Made by a program: the position numbers and the translations under genes | Notes under the pieces: model-generated | Told to the model about the DNA's origin: nothing | Databases searched by the model: none | The model's input: the letters and a program-made list of their open reading frames with translations, nothing else | Part shown: positions 55,436 through 64,000 of the stretch, piece by piece | Numbering within the stretch: the stretch's first letter is position 1 | How the letters are laid out: each line of letters starts with the position of its first letter | From: Trichobilharzia regenti | Taxonomy: Eukaryota > Platyhelminthes > Trematoda > Strigeidida > Schistosomatidae | DNA: 64,000 nucleotides | Reading direction: 5' to 3' | NCBI GenBank assembly: GCA_944472135.2 | Contig: OX235265.1 | Span: forward strand, 41,575,459-41,639,458

Positions 55436-55895
55436 AGGGCCTTGCATTTAAATGCAAGTGGGCGTCCCCTTCGAATAAGAATCCAGGAACACAAATCAGC
55501 CGTGAAAAGACATGATATAAATTCTTTAGTATCAATACATTCAGACGATCATGGACATAAATTTGATTGGGATAATGTCAAAATCTTAAACAGAGGAAAC
55601 ACCAAATGTGCCAGGGAATTCCTAGAAGCCTGGTACTCAAATGAAAACGCAATTAATAAACACGTTAATATAGATGAAATATACCAACTAATAAGAAGTA
55701 AATCAGGTGATCAGAAAGTTTAAAATCCCAATCAATAGAAAACGGTCAATAAATATCTAAAGATGGTTACCGGGAGACTCATGAAGAAATTTAAATCATT
55801 TCACTTTATCCCAAATACTGCGCTGAAGATGTCGTCCAGAAAGACGATGAAAGCTCCGCAATTAAACCAAGGAGCTCAGAGAACACTATCAATTC
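55436..55895 (+). mobile_element. PLE 3' end: GIY-YIG C-terminal part and hammerhead-like end
   Basis: The open frame 55442-55723 gives GRPLRIRIQEHKSAVKRHD, SLVSIHSDDHGHKFDWDN, CAREFLEAWYSNENAINKH and ends IRSKSGDQKV. This is the C-terminal two thirds of GIY-YIG, with the conserved Arg, His and Glu but without the N-terminal GIY and YIG strands. It is 5' truncated. A hammerhead-like motif follows about 100 bases after the stop. Divergence from the copy at 48.2 kb marks a separate PLE copy or subfamily. Confidence 0.82.
55823..55877 (+). ncRNA. Hammerhead-like motif at PLE end (candidate, best stem III)
   Basis: CTGAAGA (55823-55829), stem II TCGTC (55832-55836) with GACGA (55843-55847), GAAA (55849-55852), stem III AGCTCC (55852-55857) pairing perfectly with GGAGCT (55871-55876), and cleavage-site-like C at 55877 followed by AGAGAAC. 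An extra base separates core and stem II, and stem I is not evident. Hammerheads at PLE ends are established in several animal groups. Confidence 0.5.
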
Positions 55896-56141
55896 CAAAA
55901 GGTATTTAAAAATTATTTGGCAATCTTCTAGCTATGATATTTGTTTATGAAAGCCCTTATAAGAAGGCATTTACGGAGATGTTGTGGAGACTGATGCTGT
56001 ATTATATCATCTATCCTAGTCTAATTAACCTAGCTGCTTTCAACAGACTTTGAAATGACTATTCCTTTTCAATTAAACAATTAATTTTCATTGTCCTGAA
56101 GATAAACGAGAACTATTGTTGTCAATATTATTCCCCCAAGT

Positions 56142-56332
56142 TCTGGTACGGGGTTCGATCCCCGGCCGCCGACGCACTGCTTTACCTCGCTAAGCCAGAA
56201 ATAATGTTAGTAAAGAGGAAAGGTTGGGCATGAGGCTAGCAACCCCATCCTGTAAAATAAACACTGCTACAGAAACTTTAAGCCTCTAGCTTGGAGCCCT
56301 ATGTTCCACTGGGAACGTGAAGCAAAAACAAG
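56142..56332 (+). mobile_element. SINE-2, 5' truncated, plus strand
   Basis: It starts within the B-box-like part ('ggggttcgatccccgg'), body 'ggttgggcatgaggctagc', 3' end 'gagccctatgttccactgg' and GCAAAAACAAG. It ends where a minus-strand RTE tail begins. Confidence 0.82.
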
Positions 56333-57150
56333 TTCTGGGTGGAACATAGGGCTTCAATAGCAATTCTCCTTTTCATTTTGTTTTCGCCAGTCTTTTTCAG
56401 ATGGCTCACTTATTGCCCATCCATCTCCATTTTGTGCTACAGCATAGGTTCTTGTTTAGTTGTGATTCCGGTTGTCTTTTAAATCCACATCCATGTCGAC
56501 TGTATTTGGAATAACGCCTCCCAGATAAGTGAAAAAGGTGACTTCCTTCAAATTATACCCGTTGATAATGGTCGGTGTTTGTTGTCGTTACTTGGTTATC
56601 TTCAGAGCCTTATTTTTCTCTAGGTTCACTTGAAATTTTATCTTCGCTTTTTCTCCTGTCATCTTGTTGGTTTTTACTTGTATTTCTTCGAGTTTGTGTG
56701 ACGTAAAGCATAAATCATGCGCAAAGCTCGGGTTTCCAAGTATTTTACTGGTCCAATATCTGCCTGTAGTTTCATTACTACTTTTTATCTGACACATGAT
56801 CGAGTACGCCACATTTAGGTAGAGATAATCGACGATAGCAAGCAACCGTTTCTTACTCCTATCTTCACCCCAAATGCTTCACTGAGCTCATCATGTGGCA
56901 TTATCATATAATTGTTTAATGAGGTTTATACAGCTTCACGGTACTGCATGCCTCAGTATAGAAACAGCTGCCAGATTAATTCGCAGTCAGTACTGTCGAA
57001 GATATCAGAGTCGATGAAACTGAGGTGGATAGCTGACTGACATTTTATGCACTGTTCGACGATGATGTATAGCGTTGCTATCTGGTTGGTATATGATTTG
57101 CTTTTCCAGAATTTGGGCAGAATTTCGCATTCAAAACATCTTTTAGTTTC
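56333..57150 (-). mobile_element. RTE LINE fragment, minus strand
   Basis: From high to low: TDQIATLYIIVEQC-like (57090), a damaged FEKAFDS region, GVRNGCLLS-like 'tttggggtgaagatagg' region, YSIM, then in the frame 56845-56588 YWTSKILGNPSFAHDLCFTS with FAHD in place of FADD, HKLEEIQVKTNKM and NLEKNKALKITK. The 3' end 'gaagccctatgttccaccc' lies at 56337-56355. It is a separate RTE family, tail to tail with the SINE-2. Confidence 0.75.
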
Positions 57151-57304
57151 TACATAGTGATATGATTGCTATTTGTTTAGATATTCGAAAATATTTTTAT
57201 TGAGTGCTTTAGTTTCAATGACCTTCACGGGATTGCGGAAATAGCTTTAATTAACAATGCTGAGTCGGATACATTTACTTATTTTTTTAAAATTTTTTTA
57301 AATT
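57151..57304. other. AT-rich spacer
   Basis: No feature seen. Confidence 0.3.
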
Positions 57305-57478
57305 TTTGATTACAGCTTGATTCCACACTGTATTTTCGGTACAAGTATGGGATTTTTCAGCATGTAATATTGGTAGCCCAAATTTTGCAGGCCGACCATT
57401 GATATCAGATGTGCGTCGGCAGGGGATTGAACCTCGGACGATGTGCATGGTCGGCGAGAGTCCTAAGCACCAACGCAC
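57305..57478 (-). mobile_element. SINE-1, minus strand
   Basis: On the minus strand: head damaged ('gtgcgttggtgcttagg'), B-box-like 'gaggttcaatcccc', body 'cctgcaaaatttgggc', 'cccatacttgtacc', end 'aatcaagctgtaatcaaaaa'. Confidence 0.83.
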
Positions 57479-57559
57479 ATTTGCTTCGTGTAAAAGAAAC
57501 AATATTCCCTGTGTGAATCGATCTTTTCACAGAAAATTATCAGTGTAAAATATTGTTGG

Positions 57560-57690
57560 GAACCAACATCACTGAAAGAAACACAAGAGATCACCAAACA
57601 TTGAACGCCTGTCTCGCCCTAGTTTGCGACACTTCCTCAGTGCACATGAAAAAACCCACGATTTTCATTGGTTCCCTATCTGATGCTGGT
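57560..57690 (-). mobile_element. Diverged SINE-3 hammerhead and tail
   Basis: On the minus strand: 'gtgcactgaggaagtgtcg', 'caaactagggcgagac', 'aggcgttc'. The head is missing. It is an old copy. Confidence 0.45.
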
Positions 57691-58050
57691 TCATGACAAA
57701 ATTTGGACTAAAACTATTTCGATGTGTTCAATGGCCACAGAAAGAAGCTGCAAAGTTCTTTTATTCCTGTTGTACAAATATTATTCACCAATTTTGTATC
57801 AGGTCTCTGTCGAAAATGATAAAACTCCATTTGTCTAATTTTTTCAGCATAATTACAAAAAATACAAGGATTCGTATGACGGTCGAGGTTCATCTTTGAA
57901 TACAGCACTCTGGTAATTGAGAGATCAGATCATTAAACCATTCTCCCGATACCCTTAGTTTTATTGAACTTATTTCAGAGGATCTGGAGACTGATAATAT
58001 CTCTTTTAATAAACAATGAATGTGGGACGATATAGGCTAATAACTGACAT
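57691..58050. other. No gene recognised
   Basis: Two overlapping ORFs on opposite strands (57693-57908) have no domain. Confidence 0.3.
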
Positions 58051-58285
58051 TATTTTGATTTGACACTAGTAACTAGCATGATGCGTCTAGTCCCCTGATT
58101 GGTGTAGACTGAATTCTCTCAGTCAGGTTGTAGTGTGATCACCATTCTAGCTAGCTCGCCATCAGGGTGCACATTGATTTGATGGTATTAGATGGTTGGA
58201 GGCAATCGGAAGACTGATACAATTCAGTCTTCACCAATCAGAGGACTAGACGCATCACACTAGTTACTAGTGTCAAATCAAAATA
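58051..58285. repeat. Inverted repeat (65-bp arms) ahead of SINE-4
   Basis: 58051-58115 and 58221-58285 are reverse complements with about 4 mismatches and no indel. Inside the spacer, 58171-58209 is the complement of the SINE-4 3' end ('ccgattgcctccaaccatc', also at 58469-58487). So a rearranged reverse copy lies next to the plus copy. Confidence 0.8.
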
Positions 58286-58289
58286 TCCA

Positions 58290-58500
58290 CTACAGTCCTA
58301 CAGGCGGTCAATCGCGAGCCTTAATAGCTCAGTGGTAACGTCTCTGACTGCACCACTGGGTGACGCGGGTTCGAATATCAGAAGGGTCATGAGTTCCTTC
58401 AAGGTTGCCGATACGCCTTGCTGACGAGTGCAAACTAGTACGAAACCTGGGTCCAAGGCTTCCTGTGGCCGATTGCCTCCAACCATCTAATACCATCAAT
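58290..58500 (+). mobile_element. SINE-4: tRNA-like head and intact hammerhead
   Basis: Head 'gccttaatagctcagtgg' (A-box-like 'tagctcagtggtaacg') and B-box-like 'gggttcgaatatc' near 58367. A short link leads to the hammerhead at 58415-58459, and then 'ttcctgtggccgattgcc' and 'taataccatcaa' follow. The plan is the same as Sm-alpha and SINE-3 but the sequence differs, so this is a third family. The head resembles a tRNA only loosely; anticodon and acceptor pairing are not intact. Confidence 0.78.
58415..58459 (+). ncRNA. Hammerhead ribozyme, apparently intact
   Basis: Stem I GCCTTG (58415-58420) pairs with CAAGGC (58454-58459), six perfect pairs. Core CTGACGA 58421-58427. Stem II GTGC (58428-58431) pairs with GTAC (58438-58441), one G-U, around AAACTA. 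GAAA 58442-58445. Stem III ACCT/GGGT (58445-58448, 58449-58452) without loop. Cleavage expected after C58453. Every core base required by the hammerhead consensus is present. Such loop-less stem III forms are known to work as dimers. Confidence 0.82.
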
Positions 58501-58504
58501 TAAC

Positions 58505-58826
58505 ATTATTATCATAAAACCTTATTTTCCTTTTCTTATCACATATCTAGCATAACAGCAGGAGTATTCCCGAGACTCGTTGTTTAACTCTTCTCTTTTT
58601 CAAGTTCATTCGTAAGTAGAAGTTAGTGGAAAACTTTTAATTATAGAGTATGGACCATTATTTGTGTAAGATATAAACATAATTCCATTTTTTTTCTAAT
58701 TCGCATGTACCGAAATTATCAAAACCGATTTATTTTGTAGAGTACGTAACAATATGATTGTACGCTTTTTGTTAGTTGTTGAAATTAGAGACATAGTATA
58801 TGATTTTTGTTTAAAACGATTCATGT
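58505..58826. other. No gene recognised
   Basis: AT-rich; nothing supportable is seen. Confidence 0.35.
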
Positions 58827-59012
58827 TTGAATATATATAACTTCCGGGTACAATTCAAAATACACTGTACTGTTGGTAGCTTCGCCTTCTCACTGGCCAT
58901 TAATGTCTACCTGCTCCACTCATACCGTGTTGTATACTTTGGATTTATTGCAGGAATCATTTATTCTTATTCGAAGACAACTATACAACCGGTATACAGC
59001 TTCTACCAGTAG
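58827..59012 (+). CDS. Candidate terminal exon, membrane-like segment (unidentified)
   Basis: The frame reads VGSFAFSLAINVYLLHSYRV, then VYFGFIAGIIYSYSKTT, and ends IQPVYSFYQ at a TAG. Two hydrophobic runs suggest a membrane protein end. An AG acceptor is possible at 'gttggtag' (about 58878), and AT-rich sequence after the stop could be a 3' UTR. It matches no repeat in the window. I do not recognise the family, and chance is a real alternative. Confidence 0.25.
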   Translation: MNIYNFRVQFKIHCTVGSFAFSLAINVYLLHSYRVVYFGFIAGIIYSYSKTTIQPVYSFYQ

Positions 59013-59227
59013 ACAAGATTCCATCGGTGAACGTTTCTATGGATTATATTAATAATTTGTAGCAGTGGACTTTAACTGTATAGGCCAGTAACCTTTTTGT
59101 TAATATTACTCTTTACTGCATTTTTGATAATATATTGTTACACTATCATCTCACTGACTTGGATATAAATTCGCATATCAGTTATGTTATTGAGCTATCC
59201 AGATATGATAGAAAAGATCTGTAGCAC

Positions 59228-59345
59228 AGGTGGATGATTTTGATGTTGTTGTGTTCTCTGAGCTGGATGGTTAACTTGCGAAGCTTCAAATTGAAGAATG
59301 CGCTTAAGATATCGCCTAGTAGGGCGATGAAACCTTATCAAATAT
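59228..59345 (+). mobile_element. Rearranged PLE hammerhead-like end
   Basis: 'gttctctgagctggatgg' is the complement of the sequence after the PLE hammerhead-like site. It is followed in the other orientation by 'tcaaattgaagaatgcgc', 'ttaagatatcgcctagtag', 'ggcgatgaaacc'. So the end is folded back on itself. The core CTGAAGA is CTTAAGA here. Confidence 0.6.
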
Positions 59346-59644
59346 TGAGCTCTCTAGACAGTCCCCTACAATTACACGTCAGAGAGTATTCTGAGCTTTT
59401 CATAAAGTTGAAGGACATGCATTGTTCAGTCTCAGTACCTCATTATAAGATTTGTAGAGATTTTTAACGCCACTTCTCTCAAATCTAAATTTATGGTCCT
59501 AAGCAATTTTTCTGTCTTTTCATTATTGACATTAGGATTATTGGTAACTCAGGCCAGGATTACTTGAAATATTTGATTTTCCAGTAAATAGTAACTAGTT
59601 TTGTTCAGTATCCTAAACGTTTTTGTATTTCCCAATGAGTGAAA
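59346..59644. other. No gene recognised
   Basis: Nothing supportable is seen. Confidence 0.3.
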
Positions 59645-60885
59645 ATTATTATTATTTATTATTTTATCATTTAGTTCCTAGAGAAACATAGGGCTTCAGC
59701 CAAGCGTCTCCATTGCCTTCGGTTTTCTGCTAACGTTTTCCCACCGCTCCAAGTCTGCCCACATGCTTTCATCTCCTCTTCACATGACCTCCTCTAATTC
59801 ACCCCACCTATCACTGACGACCAACTCGCCACTTCCCTTTCAGATTCCACTCAAGGGCATGTCTATTGTTGTCACCTGATGGTTTCCTCAGCGTTTGATC
59901 AATCCATCTCTATTTCTTCCTGCCTATTTGTTTCACAACCGGTTCCTGCTGAGTTGGTTCGCTGATTGCCAGAGATCCCTGTCGCTGATCTTTTCTGGCC
60001 GGAAATCTGATCTTGAGTGATATTGAGCGAAGACAACTGTTAATGAAGGTCTGTAGTTTGTTTGAGATGCTCTCCATGACGCGCTGACCAAGTCTCTGAT
60101 CCGTATTGTAGCACTGACTTCATATTGGAGTTGAAAATCCGGATCTTATTTTCATTTTCATGCTGAGTACTTTTGACCTCCACACGGACTTGCTTTTCCG
60201 ATTGTGGCTTTGATATCCTCGTCAGTTCCGTCAGCCTGCATTTGAAACTATGCTTCCCAGTTAGGTAAAGGAGGTTGTTTCTTTCAGATTCCTCCCATTT
60301 AAGCTGACTGTCGTCTGTTGTTGTTGCTGTTGCTGTCCGTGTTGGCCAGGAATCTTCATCACCTCTGTTTTCTCTATGTTCACCTGAAGTCCTATCTACT
60401 CTGGATGCTTCTTCTGACAACTTGTTGCTTTTCGCTTGCATATCTTCCAGTTTGTGGGAAATCAGATACACATCATCAGCGAAGTCCAGATCCTCCAAGT
60501 CTCTTTTTGTGTGAGTCCATTTTATGCCTGTTTCCTCATCGCTCGTTGTCTGTCTCATTATCCAATCTACTGCAATCAGGAAGATCATTGGCGATAGTAG
60601 ACAGCGTTGCCTCACTCCCACCCCCACTTCGAAGGCTTCCATAATTTTCCCGTTGTGGATTACTTGGCATGCAGCATTGTCGTACATCTGTTGGATGATA
60701 TGTTTAATTTTTGCCATATGTATAATTGTCGATGGGACTCCTTTGTAGTAGCGAAGTAGTTTCCAAATGACCTGTCGATCGACGCTGTCGAAGGCCTTTT
60801 CAAAGTCGATGAAGTTGAGTGAGGTGGAGAGGTGACTGCCCTTCCAAGCTTTGTTCAATGGTGATCTGTAGTGTGGCGATTTGAT
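59645..60885 (-). mobile_element. RTE-A LINE, RT to 3' end, best preserved
   Basis: This minus-strand copy starts in RT and contains an open frame over most of it. The C-terminal region (60040-59700) is broken, with LRKPSG- and WIDQTLRK-like remains. The 3' end is 'gaagccctatgtttctct' with an AATAATAATA tail at 59648-59670. It adjoins PLE sequence at its truncated 5' end (about 60890). Confidence 0.88.
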
Positions 60886-60906
60886 CAATGTATGAGTGAA
60901 AAGCAA
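60040..60906 (-). pseudogene. RTE-A reverse transcriptase ORF, 288 codons
   Basis: This is the longest ORF in the window. Residues 30-43 (LNFIDFEKAFDSVD) hold the first catalytic Asp. GVRQRCLLSPMIFL at 97-110 is the GVRQG motif with Gly changed to Arg, and LDFADDVYLISHKLED at 140-155 holds the catalytic Asp pair. The insert MAKIKH at 64-69 is absent from other copies. After residue 165 the frame drifts (VDRTSGEHRENRGDED is out of frame where VNIEKTEVMKI is expected), then recovers near ENKIRIFNSNMKSVLQYGSE (about 256-275). An intact RTE protein would have an endonuclease before this and more C-terminal sequence. The start codon is not natural: it lies in joined PLE sequence. Confidence 0.85.
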
Positions 60907-61037
60907 AACAATATTGTTTTTACTGACGTTTCGCTATTTAATGCTGATAATAGCCTTATCAGACTATTATTCAACCAGAGTTTACAAAATCTCAGTTCAT
61001 ATATAACATATTGATCATCTTTCATCAACATGAGGTA
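60900..61037 (-). mobile_element. PLE end with hammerhead-like halves, minus strand
   Basis: On the minus strand: 'gtctgataaggctattatc', 'agcattaaatagcgaaacg', 'tcagtaaaaac'. The GAA-ACGU-C half is intact, but the core CUGAUGA is CTGATAA. It is homologous to 61625-61755. Confidence 0.65.
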
Positions 61038-61504
61038 ATAGGCACAACATTAGTTTTCTTGAAAACATAAGACTCACTAAAAAACAACCTCGTCCATGTA
61101 TAAGACAAAAGCCCCAAAACAGTCTCAATCTATAAAATAAAATGCGTGGAATGTGATGAGATATACGTAAGACAAGCATCGTCAGTGACCAATCAAGAAG
61201 AAATGAGAACCATAGAACGTCTATTCGATCACCAGGAAATCCAGTTGAACTAGAAAAGCTTGAAAAATCATCAGCCACATGTGGTCCACACTCTGTAGAA
61301 CCACGCCACGAAATTAATTTCGACAGGATTAAAGTAGTCTAGAAAAAATTTCAGAAATCACAAAGAACGTCTAAAATCAGAATCCCTTCATATCAAATGG
61401 AATCCCAAATATCTGAATAGTAATGATGGACTAAAAGAGAATTTGACCTTGTTGCAACAGCCACCCTTCCCCCCCCGCACTATCATGAAGTGACAAAATC
61501 AACA
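61038..61504 (+). mobile_element. PLE GIY-YIG fragment, plus strand
   Basis: The frame near 61125 reads SIYKIKCVECDEIYVRQASS, the GIY-YIG start with C-x2-C intact and YVGQ altered to YVRQ. QEEMRTIERLFDHQEIQLN follows, and then the segment shared with 3.06-3.3 kb. Stops are frequent. Confidence 0.72.
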
Positions 61505-62440
61505 AACTTTAATTTCTATTTTGTCTAATTTTTCAACGATAAATTTTAAGATAAGTTTAATCGAAAGACAAATCTTGCTATATATTATTATAAAAGTTTT
61601 TGTATCTCCCAATGAATTAAAAACAAAATAATATCGTTTTTAGTCACCTTTTGCTATTTAATGCTGTTAATAGCCCTATCAGAGTATTATTAAACCAGAA
61701 TTTACAAAATCTCAGTTCATATATAACATCTTAATCATCGTTCATCAGCAAGGGGTAATTTTTATTTTGTCAAATTGACCAGTGCGTAAAGATAACAAAA
61801 CCAAGTGCAGATTGTTGGATTTGATAGGCGTATAAAACTGTAAAAACAGCATGTGTTTGCATAATGAAATCGCTCATCAGATTTGTGTTGATTTTGTCAT
61901 TTCATTGTGTTGTTGGGTGGGTAGGGTGGCTGGTGCAACGAGGTCGAATTCTGTTTCAGTCCATCATTCCTATTCATATATTTGAGAAATCATTTGATAT
62001 GATGTGTTTCTGATACTAAACCCTTTTTTGTGATTTCTGAAATTTTTCCTGAACTATTTTGTGGCCTGATTCTTTAGCGTGTGGACCACCTGTAGTTGAT
62101 GATTTTTCAAGTTTTCCAGCTCGGTTGGATTTCTCAGTGGTGTAACAGATTTTCTATGGTGTTCATTTCTTCTTGATTTGTCCCTGATGATGCTTGTCCT
62201 ACGTATATCTCATCACATTCCACGCATTTTATCTTATAGACACAATTAGATTGAGATTGTGTATGGCTTTGGACTCTTACATGGACGAGGTTGTTTTTAG
62301 TGAGTCTGATGCTTTCAAGAAAACTCTAATTTTTTTCTTTTTGAGCACTCTTCTGATATCGTCTGACGTTTCTGATCTATATGGAATCTTTACAAGCTGT
62401 TATCAGCAAATCCGGTTTGAACATATATAATTTTATTCGG
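61505..62440 (-). mobile_element. PLE copy of the same family, minus strand
   Basis: On the minus strand: AGKLEKSSTTGGPH-like (62095), 'gaaaaatttcagaaatc', 'tttcattatgcaaacac', 'gcacttggttttgttatc', and the damaged hammerhead-like end at 61690-61640 ('gatagggctattaacagc', 'atagcaaaaggtgac'). It mirrors the plus fragment before it. Confidence 0.72.
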
Positions 62441-63560
62441 TATGTAATTTACCTGCTCATATTACATTTTGTATGCGTTCTATTGCGTCTTCAGTTCCCC
62501 TAGTCATTCTTTCTCTCTTTGCAAACTGATATAAATAGGTGTATAAATAGGTTAAATTATTTAGCGGAATTTGTTACATGGACAGGATGTTTTGCATTTT
62601 TTGATCCGGCTATGTTGTGAACGTCTGCATTTGTTCTAAATTTAGGCTATGATAAAAAAAGTACAGTTCACTGTATTCTGAAAGTGCTTATTACATACAC
62701 AGTGATCAAGGACAGCAGTTACAAAATATTCGGCCCTGTTGACTTTCATTTTCTATGCTACTTTATGATTGTATCAGTTTGTTTTTCTAATCGTTTCAGT
62801 AGATGAATGTTTTTTTAAAGTGTGGGTGATTATTGGGTAGTAGTCCAGGGTTATTTCAATCTCTTAATGCAGGAAAAAGGCTTTTAATAAAGTAGCGATT
62901 ATGAATAGGTTGTCAATTATAAAATAGAATTGCAAGCAGGTCGTAAATGTAAGGATTGGGGGTTTAAAATTTACTATTTTACTCAAGCATATATATGAAT
63001 GAGGAAAGTTTAGATGCCTGTTTTTAATACTACAAACGTCCGTTTATCATTTAAATTGAAAGACGTTTTATTGTATGATAGTGATTCTATTACTGGTGAT
63101 AGAAGCTATTTATTTATTTGTATTTCTTAATATTAGGCATTTATACATAACTCTACCTATGTAGAACAAAATACCTTAAGTAAAATATTCACTCCAGTGA
63201 TCGCTGAACTGCAGAAAGATCGCTAGTAACAACAAGTAGAATCGTTAATGTGAAAATTCCTACCGCTTTCAACATTGGATTTAATTTTTCCGCTTTTATC
63301 TGGAGCTTATTAGCTTTTCTCTTGTACTCCTGGTTAGCATTTTTTTATTTTTCTCTCCACGAATAAATTCTGCTGAATATCAACTTCAACTAATTCATAT
63401 GTGTATCATGCGTGCCACAGACGCCGCAGTAACTTTATTTATAGTTATTTTACACTACCGCTTGGAAGGAAAAATAACACAAGAAGGAAGCCAAACATGA
63501 AATTTTTGAAAGTTAAGCTCCAGAATCTTTGGCGAATTACAATATTCTAAGATAAAGCTG
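62441..63560. other. No gene recognised
   Basis: AT-rich; nothing supportable is seen. Confidence 0.35.
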
Positions 63561-63561
63561 T

Positions 63562-63745
63562 GCGTCGCTGGCACAGTGGTTAGGACTCTCTCCGACCATG
63601 CACATCGTCCGAGGTTCAATCCTCTGCCGACGAACACCTGATATCTATAGTCGGCCTGCAAAATTTGGGCTACCTATATCCATGCTGAAAATTCCATACT
63701 TGTACCAAAAATACAGTGTGGAATCAAGCTGTAATCAAAAAAAGA
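63562..63745 (+). mobile_element. SINE-1, full length, plus strand
   Basis: Head 'ctggcacagtggttagg' (A-box-like), B-box-like 'gaggttcaatcc', body 'gcctgcaaaatttgggc', 'ttccatacttgtacc', end 'aatcaagctgtaatc' plus A-run. It is the best SINE-1 in the plus orientation. Confidence 0.88.
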
Positions 63746-64000
63746 AAAGTAGTACAAGAATAATATTATAATATGTAGTTTAGTCACTTCCAGCTAGCCA
63801 CATGTGCCATAGTTTGATTTCAACGCTTGATTTCTAAACAATAATTTAATAAAAAGAGATAGCTTGACATATCCTCTTTGACCTCAGGGAATTATGATTG
63901 TTGACTTTAAAAGGAAGGGTGAGAGGCTGCCTATTTGAAGAAAAAGGAATATGAACCCGGGAAAACAAAGAAAACACTTAACTGCTGATTAAATATGCCA
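63746..64000. other. Window end, no gene recognised
   Basis: Nothing supportable is seen. Confidence 0.3.

Noticed and set aside
60318..60644. 108-codon plus-strand ORF, and the 74-codon ORF at 60524-60748
   Set aside because: They are shadows of the RTE reverse transcriptase on the minus strand. The same shadow pattern recurs opposite the RT at 18-233 and 5871-6062.

Overview
This window looks like repeat-dense nuclear DNA from a blood fluke (Schistosoma or a close schistosomatid). It is AT-rich and has no long host ORF, no prokaryotic gene organisation, no CRISPR array and no rRNA. It is full of dead retroelements typical of trematodes. The lineage call rests on copies that match the schistosome Sm-alpha SINE, which has a tRNA-like head followed by a hammerhead ribozyme, together with RTE-type LINEs and Penelope-like elements (PLEs) with a GIY-YIG endonuclease. 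All family calls are by eye.

Family names used here. RTE-A, RTE-B and 'other RTE' are LINEs with an RTE-type reverse transcriptase (RT) and the usual C-terminal W-I-G-H/R-x-L-R block. They end in a conserved 'gaagccctatgttcc' plus an ATA-rich tail. A second LINE family (C-terminal side at 26.3 kb, endonuclease side near 29 kb, minus strand) has a different RT. PLEs occur as RT and GIY-YIG pieces. SINE-1 and SINE-2 share a tRNA-like head but have different tails. SINE-3, Sm-alpha and SINE-4 each have a tRNA-like head followed by a hammerhead or hammerhead-derived motif.

Layout. 0-7 kb: RTE-A fragments, one RTE 3' tail, SINE-3 copies, a PLE 3' part, and an RTE-A copy split by a SINE-2 with a target duplication. 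7-14 kb: SINE-3 copies, a possible host exon near 8.0 kb, an RTE-A tail, and an old RTE copy that keeps traces of its endonuclease. 14-24 kb: telomere-like degenerate repeats, a SINE-1/SINE-2 cluster, two LINEs tail to tail at 19.3 kb, a solo LTR at 20.1-20.4 kb, and a PLE with recognisable RT (22.1-23.8 kb). 24-36 kb: SINE-3 inverted pairs, RTE-A (25.4-26.3), the second LINE family (26.3-29), Sm-alpha inverted pairs (31.0-31.6, and a near-perfect palindrome at 34.9-35.4). 35.6-50.4 kb: a composite of RTE-B plus PLE is present twice in opposite orientation, about 10 kb apart, with a second solo LTR, a degraded LINE and another RTE between. 50-64 kb: mostly low-information sequence, PLE GIY-YIG pieces, RTE copies, a SINE-4 copy with an apparently intact hammerhead (58.4 kb), the longest RTE ORF (60.0-60.9 kb, 288 codons) and a mosaic of PLE fragments.

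The most interesting signal is not a protein gene. At least three SINE families share one plan (Pol III-type tRNA-like promoter, then a hammerhead ribozyme with a palindromic stem III, then a tail), and they recur as inverted pairs. PLE ends here also carry hammerhead-like cores. No complete host gene can be supported; two weak exon candidates are listed with low confidence.
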